A DNA stretch of 64,000 nucleotides, taken from positions 5,952,001-6,016,000 of the forward strand of contig CM121341.1 in NCBI GenBank assembly GCA_051530055.1. The letters are read 5' to 3'. Below, piece after piece: positions 11,954-22,156 of this stretch. Position 1 is the stretch's first letter; every line of letters begins with the position of its first letter. This DNA is from Neoechinorhynchus agilis (Eukaryota; Acanthocephala). A program made the position numbers and the translations under genes. Below the pieces are notes generated by a model. It was given only the letters and a program-made list of their open reading frames with translations. It was not told where the DNA came from and did not search any database.

Positions 11954-12466
11954 ATGGACAATTCAAAAAACAAACAAGCAAAAACGATTTTTCACTGTCA
12001 AAAACATTTCTGGAAAACTTTGCGTGGATTTTTTGTTAAACACAAAGTCACACCATCGTATCGCCAATCTACAATACAAAATTAAATTTTAATCATCCTG
12101 AGCTTAATGATAGCTTTAATCGTTTTCTAAATTGGACTAAGAGTGAACTTTGCAGTAATGTCATAGTTTTAATTAAGTATTGACGATGGAACCGTTAATT
12201 CTAGTTCCGGTTTAATTATTATGTGGATTTTTTTTATTATAATAGAACGTGTTAGTTCCGATACAATCACATCCTATCTTTGTTTTTTCAAAATGACAAT
12301 GAGTTACATTGTTCACCTGTGAAGATTCATGAGTTTAACATTTTTTGGACATGTCGTCTAGGTCGCTTATTCCTCTATTTCTCTGTCCAATCAGCATTTC
12401 CACAGTGCCGTCCAATCATATTTCACATTGACTTTCTGTTTCGACCAAACGGATGTATATTAAGTT
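11954..12466. other. AT-rich intergenic region
   Basis: No open frame, tRNA or repeat that I can support; it contains the 3' flank of BOP1 and the presumed promoter of the next two genes. Confidence 0.4.
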
Positions 12467-12766
12467 ATGGCTTTGAAGAAGCCGTATTCTGATCCTAATA
12501 ATTTCATAAAAGAAAAGCTCAGGTTAGCTGTTTCGGAAATCACATTTACGAATTCAGGCGACTTTTGTGAAAGTCTGGCATTACAAATTGACGAAGATCT
12601 TGCCAAATCAAATGAATTGCAATATTTGACTCAGGTTGCGAGCTCTAAACCACGCCGCAAACGTCTGAGTAATGCTCAACATCGCGTTTGTGCAAAGTTT
12701 CATCCATCATTCCTTCAAAAACAAAATGATGCTCATCTAAGTACACTTATTAAAAATCATTTTTAG
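12467..12766 (+). CDS. Small unknown protein (99 aa) just upstream of SCLY
   Basis: A single-exon frame from ATG 12467 to TAG 12766, starting MALKKPYSDPNNFIKEKLR and containing a basic patch KPRRKRLSNAQHR in its second half. No signal peptide or membrane segment. I do not recognise a family; it could be a small nuclear or chromatin-associated protein, but that is only composition. The stop codon TAG is the end of a pyrimidine-rich tttttag, and the next gene's ATG follows 6 nt later. This suggests the two genes share a transcript separated by trans-splicing, and lends some support to the frame being real. Confidence 0.5.
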   Translation: MALKKPYSDPNNFIKEKLRLAVSEITFTNSGDFCESLALQIDEDLAKSNELQYLTQVASSKPRRKRLSNAQHRVCAKFHPSFLQKQNDAHLSTLIKNHF

Positions 12767-12772
12767 ATTGAA

Positions 12773-13978
12773 ATGGCATTTACGGAAAAAAAGGAAATAT
12801 ATTTGGACTATAACGCCACGACTCCTATGGATGCCGGTTTATGTGATGAAATCTGCAACGTAATGAAAGAGTATTGGAGGAATCCCAGTTCCTCGTACGC
12901 TAAGACTGAACGGGCTATAATCAAGGAAGCTCGTGAACGGCTAGCGATTGCCTTGAACTGCCGGTCAGATCAGCTAACCTTTACGTCATGCTCGACCGAA
13001 GCCGCGAACACTATAATCAATTCAGTTGTCAGATCGAATTCAGCCAATGGTCCTTGCCGGATCCTTACTTCTAACTTTGAGCATCCATGCATTTTGCGAT
13101 ATCTCAATGATTTAAGGACGCGTTCACTCGTAGATATCAGTGAGATCGATGTGGAACAAGGCCAGATCAAGTTGGAGTCGTTGGATCGTTTGACTTTTAG
13201 AATGAAACCTCAGCTTGTGATTATAATGCTAGCCAATAATGTGACAGGAATTCTGCAACCCGTTAAGGAAGCAGTCGCCATCATTCGAAGAATATCACCC
13301 GAATCATTGGTATTCTGTGATATCTGTCAGGCGATCGGAAAGGTCGAGGTGGACATAAGTGAACTTGGGATAGATTACGCGACAATCGCCGGTCACAAGT
13401 TCTATGGACCTAGAATAGGTGCAATGTATTGCAAAGAACCTCTCAAATTTCCATTAATTCTAGGCGGTGGGCAAGAGAACGGAATGCGCTCTGGGACGGA
13501 GAATCTTGCTTGCATTTACGGACTAGGAAGAGCTGCAACGATGGTGAACGAAAGCGTCGATTTTATACAATGCAGACTCAGACATTTTCGTCGGCAGGTC
13601 TGAATCAGCTTCGTAATTCAGTTGCCACCAGGATTAAACGAGACCTTTTGGAAGAGCTTCTCTTAGAAGGCAAATCAGCGGATGGTGTTTCCTTGGTTGA
13701 TGAAATTGTGGGATTTGGAAAGCCTCGTCTGCCAAATACATCAATGATAAGATTTAAGAAAGAAATAGGCTCAATAGAAGGATTACTGTTCAGTTATGGG
13801 GCCGCGTGCCATGATTTGGGTGATCGAAACGCCCTTAAATCTGTGAAAGATGGTAGTGAAGTCAAGGAGCGCTTAACCACTACAATACCATCTAGTGAGA
13901 TTTAGTCTTGGAAAGTATACTAGTGAAGATGAAATTCGCGAATGCGTCCGTCGATTCATTGATTATTTTTCAAAATAG
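12773..13978 (+). CDS. SCLY: Selenocysteine lyase (class V aminotransferase fold)
   Basis: PLP enzyme that splits selenocysteine into alanine and selenide. Motifs follow animal SCLY in order: YLDYNATTPMD, NPSSSYAKTERAI, FTSCSTEAANT, IIMLANNVTGILQPV, the PLP-lysine motif AGHKFYGPRIGAMY, GGGQENGMRSGTENL, LPNTSMIRF, then the active-site cysteine in YGAACHDLGDRNAL and RFSLGKYTSEDEI near the end. The match, including the GHKFYGPRIGA block, favours SCLY over NFS1-type cysteine desulfurase. ATG 12773, TAG 13976-13978. Two frame changes fit GT-AG introns: an unusually short one of about 32 nt (13544-13575) and one of about 60 nt ending at about 13895 (ctag). If the 32-nt intron is not real, a frameshift would have to explain the change. 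Confidence 0.87.
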
Positions 13979-14082
13979 TTATTCTGAACAAATCAACATT
14001 ACTACCACACGACACGGGCAGTTTAATGCATTTTCCGTGAGTCAATATTTAGAGAGAGAGAAACGCACCTTTATTTGGTTCA

Positions 14083-14725
14083 TTAATCAGATTCACCAGA
14101 AGTCAATTTCCTTTTCCGCTTACCGATTTTTTCACCTAGTTTTGAATTTAAAGCCAATGAAATCGTTTCGCTCACAGCCACATCGTTCATGGGAAATCCT
14201 TTTTTGCACATTTTATCAAAGAGATCATCATGGTAGTCAGTAGAATAAATTTTATCAAGGAATTTGTACACTCTCATAACCTGTAGAGCGTCCATTTTAT
14301 CTTGAACAGCATGTTTTTTATCCAAAAATCGGATTAAGTACTCCAACATCTCCACCGGATCAGCATCTTCTAAAAACTCACGGATGAAATTCTGGCGCGT
14401 TTAAGGAGTTCAAGTGACCTCTTGAGTGAAGCATAACAATGCCCAATATGAACTGCGAAAAATCAAGGGACCCTTCGTGATCGATATCGAAGCAGTTAAA
14501 CATTATCTCCAATGTACGTCTTCGATTCTCTTTTCCATGATAACCGTAAATACCATAGTCGTCAATGTGCTTTAAGAAGTCTCTCAAAGTCTTTTCCGTC
14601 ATTCTACCACTCGGTGAGTAATCGAGAAAATCTTCTTGCATCCGGATTAGGTTGTCATGAGGTACTTTCAAAACATCCGCCGCTAGCTCCAGTTCTTGCG
14701 AGCTTCGCCCAAGGGAGGTTTCCAT
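14083..14725 (-). CDS. Calcium-sensor-like protein with degenerate EF hands
   Basis: Two exons joined in phase across an intron of about 49 nt (roughly 14372-14420). The first exon contains FDIDHEGSLDFSQFILGIV, an EF hand in the second-hand position of neuronal calcium sensor/recoverin proteins. Its loop has Q instead of the usual acidic residue at position 12. The next hand, around FLDKKHAVQDKMDALQVM, keeps the helical pattern but almost no ligands. The C-terminus is basic (KLGEKIGKRKRKL). About 195 residues, close to the NCS length. A family position is inferred from spacing only; calcium binding looks weak or lost. It faces SCLY tail to tail, with stops about 105 nt apart. Confidence 0.65.
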
Positions 14726-15248
14726 CGAAAAAATATGCTCGTTGAGATGTCGAAAAAAAAACGTTTTGTGTAAAAGGAGGCGTTTTTTGTATAGTAAGCA
14801 CGAAAAATTTCGTGTGGAGATGAATAGTTGTTGCTAACGCTAAAAAAAAGGGTTGCATTTATAATGCCATTTCAGTTCGAAATAAACCAATGTCGAAGCT
14901 GTCTTCCACTAAGGATGCACTTAAAAAAACTAAGACGATTTCTATACTTTCACTCTTGCATACTTGCCATTCGTCTCATAGTTCTCGTCTTCGCCACTTT
15001 CATAGACATCAAACCTGGCTTCTAAAAATCCTGCGACCATCACACGGCTACAGTTCAACAAGATTTGATGGTCCTGAGTTTCATATTTTTAAAGATTTCA
15101 AAAGTTAATTGTTAACCAAACGTCAAAGTTCGCGATATTTGTTTTTCGATAGAGGTTTACAGATCCAACCAAATTTATATTTCACATCCCGAATGCAGAA
15201 ACAAAAATGGTCCTAATCTATTGATGTTTGCATTCAGGTGGATGGATT

Positions 15249-15389
15249 TATTGTTATTTAGGTCGCTTGTGGACGATATTCGAGAGGAGGAATCGAGTTA
15301 AAGAGACGAATGAATATTTGGACTGATTCGATCAGTCCAAATATTCATCTCTTCTCGAATGTCGTCCACAAACGACCTAAATAATAATA
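15249..15389. mobile_element. Short TIR hairpin element (MITE-like)
   Basis: About 141 bp that folds on itself: the left end tattgttatttaggtcg and the right end cgacctaaataataata are inverted, and similarity continues inward (ttgtggacgatattcgagag versus its complement) to a centre near gattcgatc. No coding capacity. The same terminal motif bounds the larger element at 27842-28919. Confidence 0.75.
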
Positions 15390-15396
15390 TGTTTTG

Positions 15397-16226
15397 TTAG
15401 TGTTGTGAAATATTAACTTTGTCAGTCTCCAAGAGTTTGTTTTGAGCTTTACCTTTGTCCGTTTCGCTTTCCGTCACTTCATACTTTCCATTTTTACTGT
15501 TTGATCCGTCATCATTTTCTTGTTGGTCTATCTTTCTAAAATTATCGATTTCTTTGACACTGGTTTTTTGCCCTTCTTGAGAACCTGCCACCTCGTTGCT
15601 CTCGCCTGCTTGATTCTGTTCACTAATCTTCTTTCCATTTTTTGGTTCCTCATCGCTTTCTTGCTTATCAGCCATTCCACGCTTATCAAAATCTTTATCT
15701 CCTCTATCTTTCATTTTCGTCTTGTTTGAATTCTTTATCGCTACAATCTCAGATTTGTCATCTATTTGCATCCTATTCGATTTAATCTTTTCCGAGCCTT
15801 CTTTGTTGGCTAAGTTCTCGCTTTCCGCTTTTAGTTCACTAGTCCCATTCTCATTGGCTTTTTCAGATTTTCCTGAGATATTTAATGGATTTTTCCTTCC
15901 ACCATTTTCTCTCTCCGTACCATTTTTATTCTCATCGTACTTTTTATCCAACTCATTCGGTCCCTTGCTATTTTTTACACTCGTCTTTGAGGTCTTTAAC
16001 CCTATGGTCGTTGCACTATCGTCGTTTCCACGTACTCCTTTAGATTCACCTTCGTCCTCATTCTCTTCTTCAGTTTTGTAATCGTTTGATTCTTTTCTAA
16101 CTGCTCCAATTTCACTCCTTTTCTTACCGAATCCGCGGACGAGTCTATAGTTAAAAGAAAAAGTTCCACACGTAACCTCGTGGTTCCTAAATACGTTGAT
16201 TGGTTTAATTCTATAACTTTTGCCAT
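15397..16226 (-). CDS. Lys/Glu-rich low-complexity protein
   Basis: The 3' part (15397 to about 16090) is one open frame of very polar sequence rich in K, E, N, S and D (for example KANENGTSELKAESENLANK), ending VNISQH. Two upstream readings are possible. One starts at ATG 16226 (MAKVIELNQSTYLGTTR) and splices over a 32-nt GT-AG intron into LVRGFGKKRSEIG. The other reads straight through as GTFSFNYRLVRGFGKKRSEIG. No domain recognised; probably disordered. The ATG at 16226 lies 9 nt after the stop of the PACRG-like gene and 4 nt after an AG, so the two may be cotranscribed. It could also be a long C-terminal tail of the PACRG-like gene. Confidence 0.5.
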
Positions 16227-16235
16227 TTGTCTGCC

Positions 16236-17120
16236 TTAGAAGCTAATGACTTGTCCGCGGATACGCCTAAGAATACTTTTTTTCATGATGGTTGTTTCAC
16301 TTTTCTCTCCTTTGTTTGTGTCTATTCTCCGTAAAATCAATGTTCCCTGTTTAAGCTGACTTTGGTATGTTGGCATATAGGTTCTGATTTGCTCTAAGAC
16401 TTTTGTTCCAAACGATGCTTCAAGCAGAGAAAAAAACCTATTCACCAATACTCTCATCGTTGCCCGTTTTCCCTGAATTATTACAATCCTATTTGGATAG
16501 CGGTCATAATCGCTTATATCTTCTAGATTCTAAACACGAGATATTTCGCTCTTTAGTAGTGTAGACCAATGGATTTTTTTAGATCTTACCGAGGCTAATA
16601 CCAAAGGTTGTAGAATAAATCTCAATTCATTTAAGAGACACTTCAATGTTTCTAGATTCTTTGATTCACATATTAAAATCAGCAAGGTAATGGCTCGTCG
16701 TGCTGCAGCTGCCTCAAGTGTTAATAACGCAATTCTTAATTTTTCAACTATACATTTCATTAGTTTCTGGTCAATAGAAAATTTAATGGCTTTAATGATC
16801 GCTTTTGAGGCCGAGAAAGCAACATCTCCGTAACGGTGATGACAATCTCTCACACCGTCAAAAATCACTGGAATATACAAATTAAGTTGCCCAATAAACA
16901 TTTTAGACTCGGTTTTGTCAGTGATCCACCTGATTTCTGGACCTGACATTCTGCTCATTACTCGAAATGGCAAAAGATTTTGATCGTAGTATTCGCGAAA
17001 TAACGTAGATATCCCAAGAACTCGTTTAGTCGGTGGCCATGTTTTCTCGCAACTGTAAGATTTCATATTTTTGTTCTTTTGCAACAAATGTTCAGTCTCA
17101 AAGCATTTGCTGGTTGTCAT
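16236..17120 (-). CDS. PACRG-like axonemal protein
   Basis: Armadillo-like alpha-helical protein of the PACRG family, which links doublet microtubules in cilia and flagella. The first exon runs from ATG 17120 and carries GISTLFREYYDQNLLPFRV (compare the family pattern TTFREFYERGDFPI), LYIPVIFDGVRDCHHRYGDV, and helical repeats ending FILQPLVLAS. A GT-AG intron at about 16530-16589 keeps phase into NLEDISDYDRYPNRIVI and then LLEASFGTKVLEQIRTYMPTY, equivalent to the YVVPTYESC end of PACRG. Stop TAA 16236-16238. Divergent from canonical PACRG, so it may be a PACRG-like paralogue. It implies the animal builds axonemes at some stage. Confidence 0.7.
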
Positions 17121-17546
17121 GACGATCACATTTAAAATTAATTTTTACCTTTATGGTGATTTGTTGATCGCGGGGTGATTCCTTTATTGTTTTAATTCAT
17201 CGATAATTTCCACGCTTACCATTTGAGGTAGATTTCCTTCTTTCCATACTTAGTGGACTTCCCAAATGTTCTTCGATTTTCGGCACAAAATTAAGGTTGA
17301 AGTCGGCTTTTTAGAAACCTCGGCGAAGGGGAAAAAATACATTTCGGGAGCCGAACTGCTTTCAACTTGTTACTTCAGGCGGAATTACTTTTTAAAAAGA
17401 AAGTCTTATTTCCCGCGTTAAAATGCCGAAAAAGGCATCGCAGCCCGCGCTTAGCAATTCCATCTTTAAAGATTTGCGTAGTTGCAGACTGACGACGGAT
17501 CGAGAGGACAACACCGTAAACCTGGGACGTTGCGATTATCCCGGAT
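17121..17546. other. Intergenic, includes left flank of tRNA-His
   Basis: No gene seen. The stretch 17420-17546, next to the tRNA, is similar in pieces to 59480-59582 beside the other tRNA-His (for example tctttaaagatttgcgt versus tctttaaaaatttgcgt). Confidence 0.5.
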
Positions 17547-17617
17547 GCCTCGGCCAGGATTCGAACCTGGGTTTTCACGGCCACAACGTGAAGTACTAAC
17601 CACTATACTACCGAAGC
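17547..17617 (-). tRNA. tRNA-His (anticodon GTG)
   Basis: On the minus strand the 71-nt gene begins GCTTCGGTAGTATAGTGG and ends GGTTCGAATCCTGGC plus the acceptor strand CGAGGC. The A box, the anticodon stem-loop with GTG (CTTCACGTTGTGGCCGTGAA) and the B box GGTTCGAATCC are all visible. No intron. An identical copy is at 59583-59653. Confidence 0.95.
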
Positions 17618-18170
17618 CGATCGCTGAAATGCAGTTCAGTTCAGGAGAATGTATTTACTCCGAATCATTTTATCGATTTAATCTGATCGCTAACCGTGAA
17701 GCTCCATGGCTGCATTTAGGCCAAAGGGGAAACGTTCGCTTTGTTCCCTGTTCCATCGTGTTTCGACTCTTTTTTTTATAAGTCAATTGAATTTCATATT
17801 TTCGATACAGATATCTTGGGTCTTGTCGAATCCGATTGAGTGTGGTTCTGTGATCAATATTAAGAATTGCTGAAACATCATAGAAGTGAGATTTTAAATC
17901 GAGAATGGAAAAGCGATTCTATTTCGCAGCGTCCCGTTTTTATTTAGTTATCTTAAAATGTCAATCTTTCGCTTGTGTAAAGCTTTGTGACTAAAATAAA
18001 AGTAAAAAATAATGCATAAAAATACAAAGTTACGATGAAAGGTTAGTAAAAAAAAGAGGACACATACGAAACAGCATCTTAGAATGGCTGAGATAAATGC
18101 AAATTTGCGTAATCGTGAACCTCTTTGTTCAAAGAAATCATATCGTGTTTTCTCTTTCTCGCTGTATATC
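17618..18170. other. Intergenic
   Basis: Right flank of tRNA-His and 3' flank of GRHPR. The first bases (cgatcgctgaaatgca) are shared with the second tRNA-His locus. Nothing else recognised. Confidence 0.4.
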
Positions 18171-19607
18171 TCACGGAATTTCACACTTTGGTTTTTTACC
18201 TTGGACCATGTTCAAAAGATTATCGACAGTTAAATTAGCCATGGCCATTCTCGTTGTCGTGTCAGCACTTCCAATGTGTGGAAGGACAATGCAATTGTCG
18301 AGTGAAAGAAGCTCGTGGTCGGTTGGGAGAGGTTCGGGCACCGTTACGTCCAGTCCTGCAGAAAGCAGGGATATTGACCTCTAAATTTGTAACCAACCTG
18401 CGGCCGCGATCGTTTTCGTCTTCAGTGCATTGTAAAGATCCTTCATATTGATTATTGGTCCCCTCGATGTGTTCACGAGCACTGCATTTCTTTTCATTTT
18501 CTTAAATGTTTCCGCGTTAAACATATTGGTCGTCTCAGGAGTCAGGTCGCATGTGATGGTCACAAAATCAGCGTCCTTTATTGCTTCGTCGAATGATCCG
18601 ATTGTCGCCCATTCAGGTGCTGGATCGGTGCAAGGACCAACCACATAAGTGATCTTCTTCGGTGCAAATGGGCGCAGACGTTGTCCGATAGCCAAACCTA
18701 AAGGATTAGGAGTTTCGAAGCGATTCAACTTACACAATGAGGATGGGTTTAAAAGCCAAGAATTGCAATTTTAAAGATAATTGGATACGCCTTTTTGAGG
18801 GTAAGAACCTTTTTTTTCGATATAAATTGACAACACTGCCTCTTTCTTACCAAAGTGATCAATCGATCCGATCACCTCAGTTGTGTAAAGTGATTGCAGA
18901 TTCTGGAAATGTGGTTTACATTACCTATTCTGCCCATTCCTATGACAGCGACATTGTGGCCACGAATTCCCTGCCCGCACATCCAGAACGGCTTCCACGT
19001 TCCCCAACTTCCATCTCTAACGGCTCTTGTAGCTTCCACCATCCGGCGAGTTGATGCCAGAATCAGCATGAGATTCGTATCGGCAGTTGCATCTAAATCG
19101 ATCAATCATTACGTCTATTTAGAAAAAACCTCTCCTTTTGAACCTGTCAAGACACCCGGTGTATATCCCAGTTGTATTCCCCTTTTCCTGCAGGCCTTAA
19201 CGTCGATGTGATCGAAACCAACAGACATCGTTGCTACCATCTATTTTATAGAATCACGCTATTGACACAAAGATTTATGATTAAATCACCTTAAGAGACG
19301 GACCAGCCTTGTCCAATAAGCTCTCATCGATCTTTGTGTTCAACAAAGTATAAATAGCCGTTGCACCTTTTCTCTCTCTCGCTCAATATCGATATTTTTA
19401 GATAAGAATATTAATACCTTGCGCTTCACGATGAAGAACATCCGTGGGAATCGGGAGTTCGTTGTTATGATGGTAGACGGTGAAATGCTTCTCCAATCTA
19501 GACACGATTTCCTTGGGCATTTGTTGGGTAATGACCAATTTAGGCTTCACTGTCGAAATTGAACGAGCCACATTCAAAAAGGTTTTTGAATATCGACCAA
19601 GAAGCAT
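18171..19607 (-). CDS. GRHPR: Glyoxylate reductase / hydroxypyruvate reductase
   Basis: D-isomer-specific 2-hydroxyacid dehydrogenase reducing glyoxylate and hydroxypyruvate with NADPH. Start ATG 19607 (MLLGRYSKTFLNVARSIST, Arg/Ser-rich and possibly a mitochondrial targeting sequence), 5 nt after gctcttag. Exons follow the human protein closely: YTLLNTKIDESLLDKAG, VATMSVGFDHIDV, RKRGIQLGYTPGVLTD, WGTWKPFWMCGQGIRG, the Rossmann motif VAVIGMGRIG, PEWATIGSFDEAIKDADF, the substrate-Arg motif VLVNTSRGPIIN, AAGLDVTVPEPLPTDHELL and the catalytic-His motif VLPHIGSADTTTRMAMAN. It ends KKPKCEIP with TGA at 18171-18173. Introns are GT-AG and in phase where checked. It looks intact. Confidence 0.92.
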
Positions 19608-19682
19608 TTCGTCTAAGAGCAAGTCGAGTTAGTTGCTTACTACTTATACACTCGTTTTAGATGAGCCATACGAGTTGTCATA

Positions 19683-21009
19683 AAAAGACTCAACATTCTT
19701 TTCTAGGTTCTTACCTTTATGTTTCATACAGTTGAACAGGGAATAATCCCTTAGCGCTGGAAAAAGAGAATCTCGCGTTTTACAACGTATAGTCAAAGAT
19801 GAGTTGCCCTAAAAGGAATGTCATTTCAAATACTCACTGGTTCCTGTTCTACATATCAATGAACAAAAACTCGTACTTTCGTCGATGCGAGCACTTTTCA
19901 GAACCAAAACTATTTGGGACCGCTGTAAAGAAGTTTAGAAAAAAAATACGGACTGAAAAGCCCGACGAAACAGTCCAAATATTGTGTGAAAAACGCGGAA
20001 ATGATTAAGCAGCATCTCGACCACTTTCGCGATCGCTTGTTTAATCAATAAGATGTTCAAGTTTGTAGATGTTTTCGATAAAACAATTCTGGAACTGAAC
20101 GCCAATGGGCAATGCTTTTCAAGTAAAAGACTCAACATTCTTTTCTAGGTTCTTACCTTTATGTTTCATACAGTTGAACAGGGAATAATCCCTTAGCGCT
20201 GGAAAAAGAGAATCTCGCGTTTTACAACGTATAGTCAAAGATGAGTTGCCCTAAAAGGAATGTCATTTCAAATACTCACTGGTTCCTGTTCTACATATCA
20301 ATGAACAAAAACTCGTACTTTCGTCGATGCGAGCACTTTTCAGAACCAAAACTATTTGGGACCGCTGTAAAGAAGTTTAGAAAAAAAATACGGACTGAAA
20401 AGCCCGACGAAACAGTCCAAATATTGTGTGAAAAACGCGGAAATGATTAAGCAGCATCTCGACCACTTTCGCGATCGCTTGTTTAATCAATAAGATGTTC
20501 AAGTTTGTAGATGTTTTCGATAAAACAATTCTGGAACTGAACGCCAATGGGCAATGCTTTTCAAGTAAAAGACTCAACATTCTTTTCTAGGTTCTTACCT
20601 TTATGTTTCATACAGTTGAACAGGGAATAATCCCTTAGCGCTGGAAAAAGAGAATCTCGCGTTTTACAACGTATAGTCAAAGATGAGTTGCCCTAAAAGG
20701 AATGTCATTTCAAATACTCACTGGTTCCTGTTCTACATATCAATGAACAAAAACTCGTACTTTCGTCGATGCGAGCACTTTTCAGAACCAAAACTATTTG
20801 GGACCGCTGTAAAGAAGTTTAGAAAAAAAATACGGACTGAAAAGCCCGACGAAACAGTCCAAATATTGTGTGAAAAACGCGGAAATGATTAAGCAGCATC
20901 TCGACCACTTTCGCGATCGCTTGTTTAATCAATAAGATGTTCAAGTTTGTAGATGTTTTCGATAAAACAATTCTAGAACTGAACGCCAATGGGCAATGCT
21001 TTTCAAGTC
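19683..21009. repeat. 442-bp unit repeated three times
   Basis: Three head-to-tail copies start near 19683, 20125 and 20567, each 442 bp and almost perfectly identical; the one difference I noticed is ctggaactg versus ctagaactg in the last copy. A 69-codon plus-strand frame and a 67-codon minus-strand frame repeat with it, but neither resembles a protein family. The unit lies just upstream of the GRHPR start codon, so each copy may carry part of its promoter region. Confidence 0.95.
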
Positions 21010-21106
21010 CAATATTTGATTTGAGACCTATTTGGAACAAACAATTTTTCTTCTTCTAAGGTTAAGTAAACATCATTACAGGGCCGAAAATTCCTAAAAG
21101 CGAATA

Positions 21107-21631
21107 TTATTTATTACTCGCACTTTTGTATGCAGATGATCCGTGCAAAGAAAGCAAATAAGGCTTAGCTTTTCTATCAAATTTTGTAGCCGCAACATTG
21201 ATTTTCTGAAGATTACTTTTCCGTTTTCGAAATCGCAAACAACACCAAGTGAAGTTGCAGTTCGCATAGCGCCGTCTAATCGCAAGAGAGACGAGTTGAC
21301 GCTTTTTGTGGGTCTCTAATTCCTCAAGCTCAATATTTAACTCACTGTTTTGACCATAAACCAACTGTTGATCTCTTGTATTAAGTATTCCTCCCCGAAC
21401 TATCAGATCGTACATTTGAATGACTTCTTCAATAGAAACCAGTTGAACGGTGGGTCGAATATATCGAGGGGATGACATTAGGTCTCCTATTTCGGCAAGA
21501 ACCTTTTTATATCCATGATCATCCCGGTTAATAATGACCAGCTCCCGATGAAGGCGCCTTATAACGAGCGGATCTACAACGTTCAACTCATAAAGAATGG
21601 ATTCCACGTCGCCTTGATGCTTGGCGAACAT
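21107..21631 (-). CDS. Cassette copy 1, gene B: basic unknown protein (174 aa)
   Basis: Frame from ATG 21631 (MFAKHQGDVESILYELNVVD) to stop at 21107. Its first 30 residues are identical to gene B of the inverted copy at 40813-41322. The middle is diverged but alignable (YIRPTVQLVSIEEVIQMYDL versus YVRPSSQLVSMGELIEMYYL), and the C-terminus is Lys/Arg-rich with little similarity. No known domain recognised. It begins about 97 nt after the stop of gene A, and the spacer is shared with the other copy. No in-phase splice joining A and B was found, so I treat them as separate genes. Conservation of the frame in two diverged copies argues that it is real. Confidence 0.6.
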   Translation of the reverse strand: MFAKHQGDVESILYELNVVDPLVIRRLHRELVIINRDDHGYKKVLAEIGDLMSSPRYIRPTVQLVSIEEVIQMYDLIVRGGILNTRDQQLVYGQNSELNIELEELETHKKRQLVSLAIRRRYANCNFTWCCLRFRKRKSNLQKINVAATKFDRKAKPYLLSLHGSSAYKSASNK

Positions 21632-22156
21632 ATAACGAAGACAAGGTAAGACTATGAGTCTTTCCTCGGAGAATTCAATGCAAGGAAGGCAACAACAAAA
21701 GGAAGGAATCCATGGATCCTCCAGACCGTTAACTCATCGACGCTGTTTCCATGAAGTCAAGATCGAGAGGAATCATCGCCGATTTACAAATCTTAGAGAA
21801 CTCGTCTTGCTCGGTCCAATGCATGCTAATACGAACCAAAAACGCTCGACAAAATCTAAGGGAGTCTCGGTACTGACCGCCGAATCCTTCCTGGATCGTT
21901 TTAGCGATTTTGCATATATCTTCAAACGGCAAATCAGTTTTTCCGATATAGTGGCGTTTCCTTAGACTTAAGAAGCCATCAAATCGATTTTGCCTTGCTT
22001 CGCACATGTAAGCCCCGGTCAGACCGAACGGATGAAAGAAGACTCCGAATTCGTGATTGTAGATACAGACGCAATAATGCGGTTTGTTCAATTTGAATAC
22101 AGCGAGGATACTCTCAGCGAGCGTTCCATGGTCATATTCGTGGATGTAGATCTCAG
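21543..22156. repeat. 614-bp tract identical to 40288-40901 (inverted)
   Basis: From ctgagatctacatcc in gene A through the A-B spacer to cttcatcggga in gene B, the two cassette copies read the same in every stretch compared, including non-coding spacer and both opposite-strand frames. Similarity drops sharply at both edges while the genes continue as diverged paralogues. Confidence 0.85.

Noticed and set aside
16523-16537. A 15-nt intron in the PACRG-like gene removing an in-frame TAG
   Set aside because: A better solution is a canonical 60-nt intron (16530-16589, gtaaga to gtttag) that also keeps the frame.
19799-20892. 69-codon frame MSCPKRNVISNTH repeated three times as a tandem gene family
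   Set aside because: Copies are identical because the DNA is newly triplicated; no homology, splice context or conservation argues for coding.
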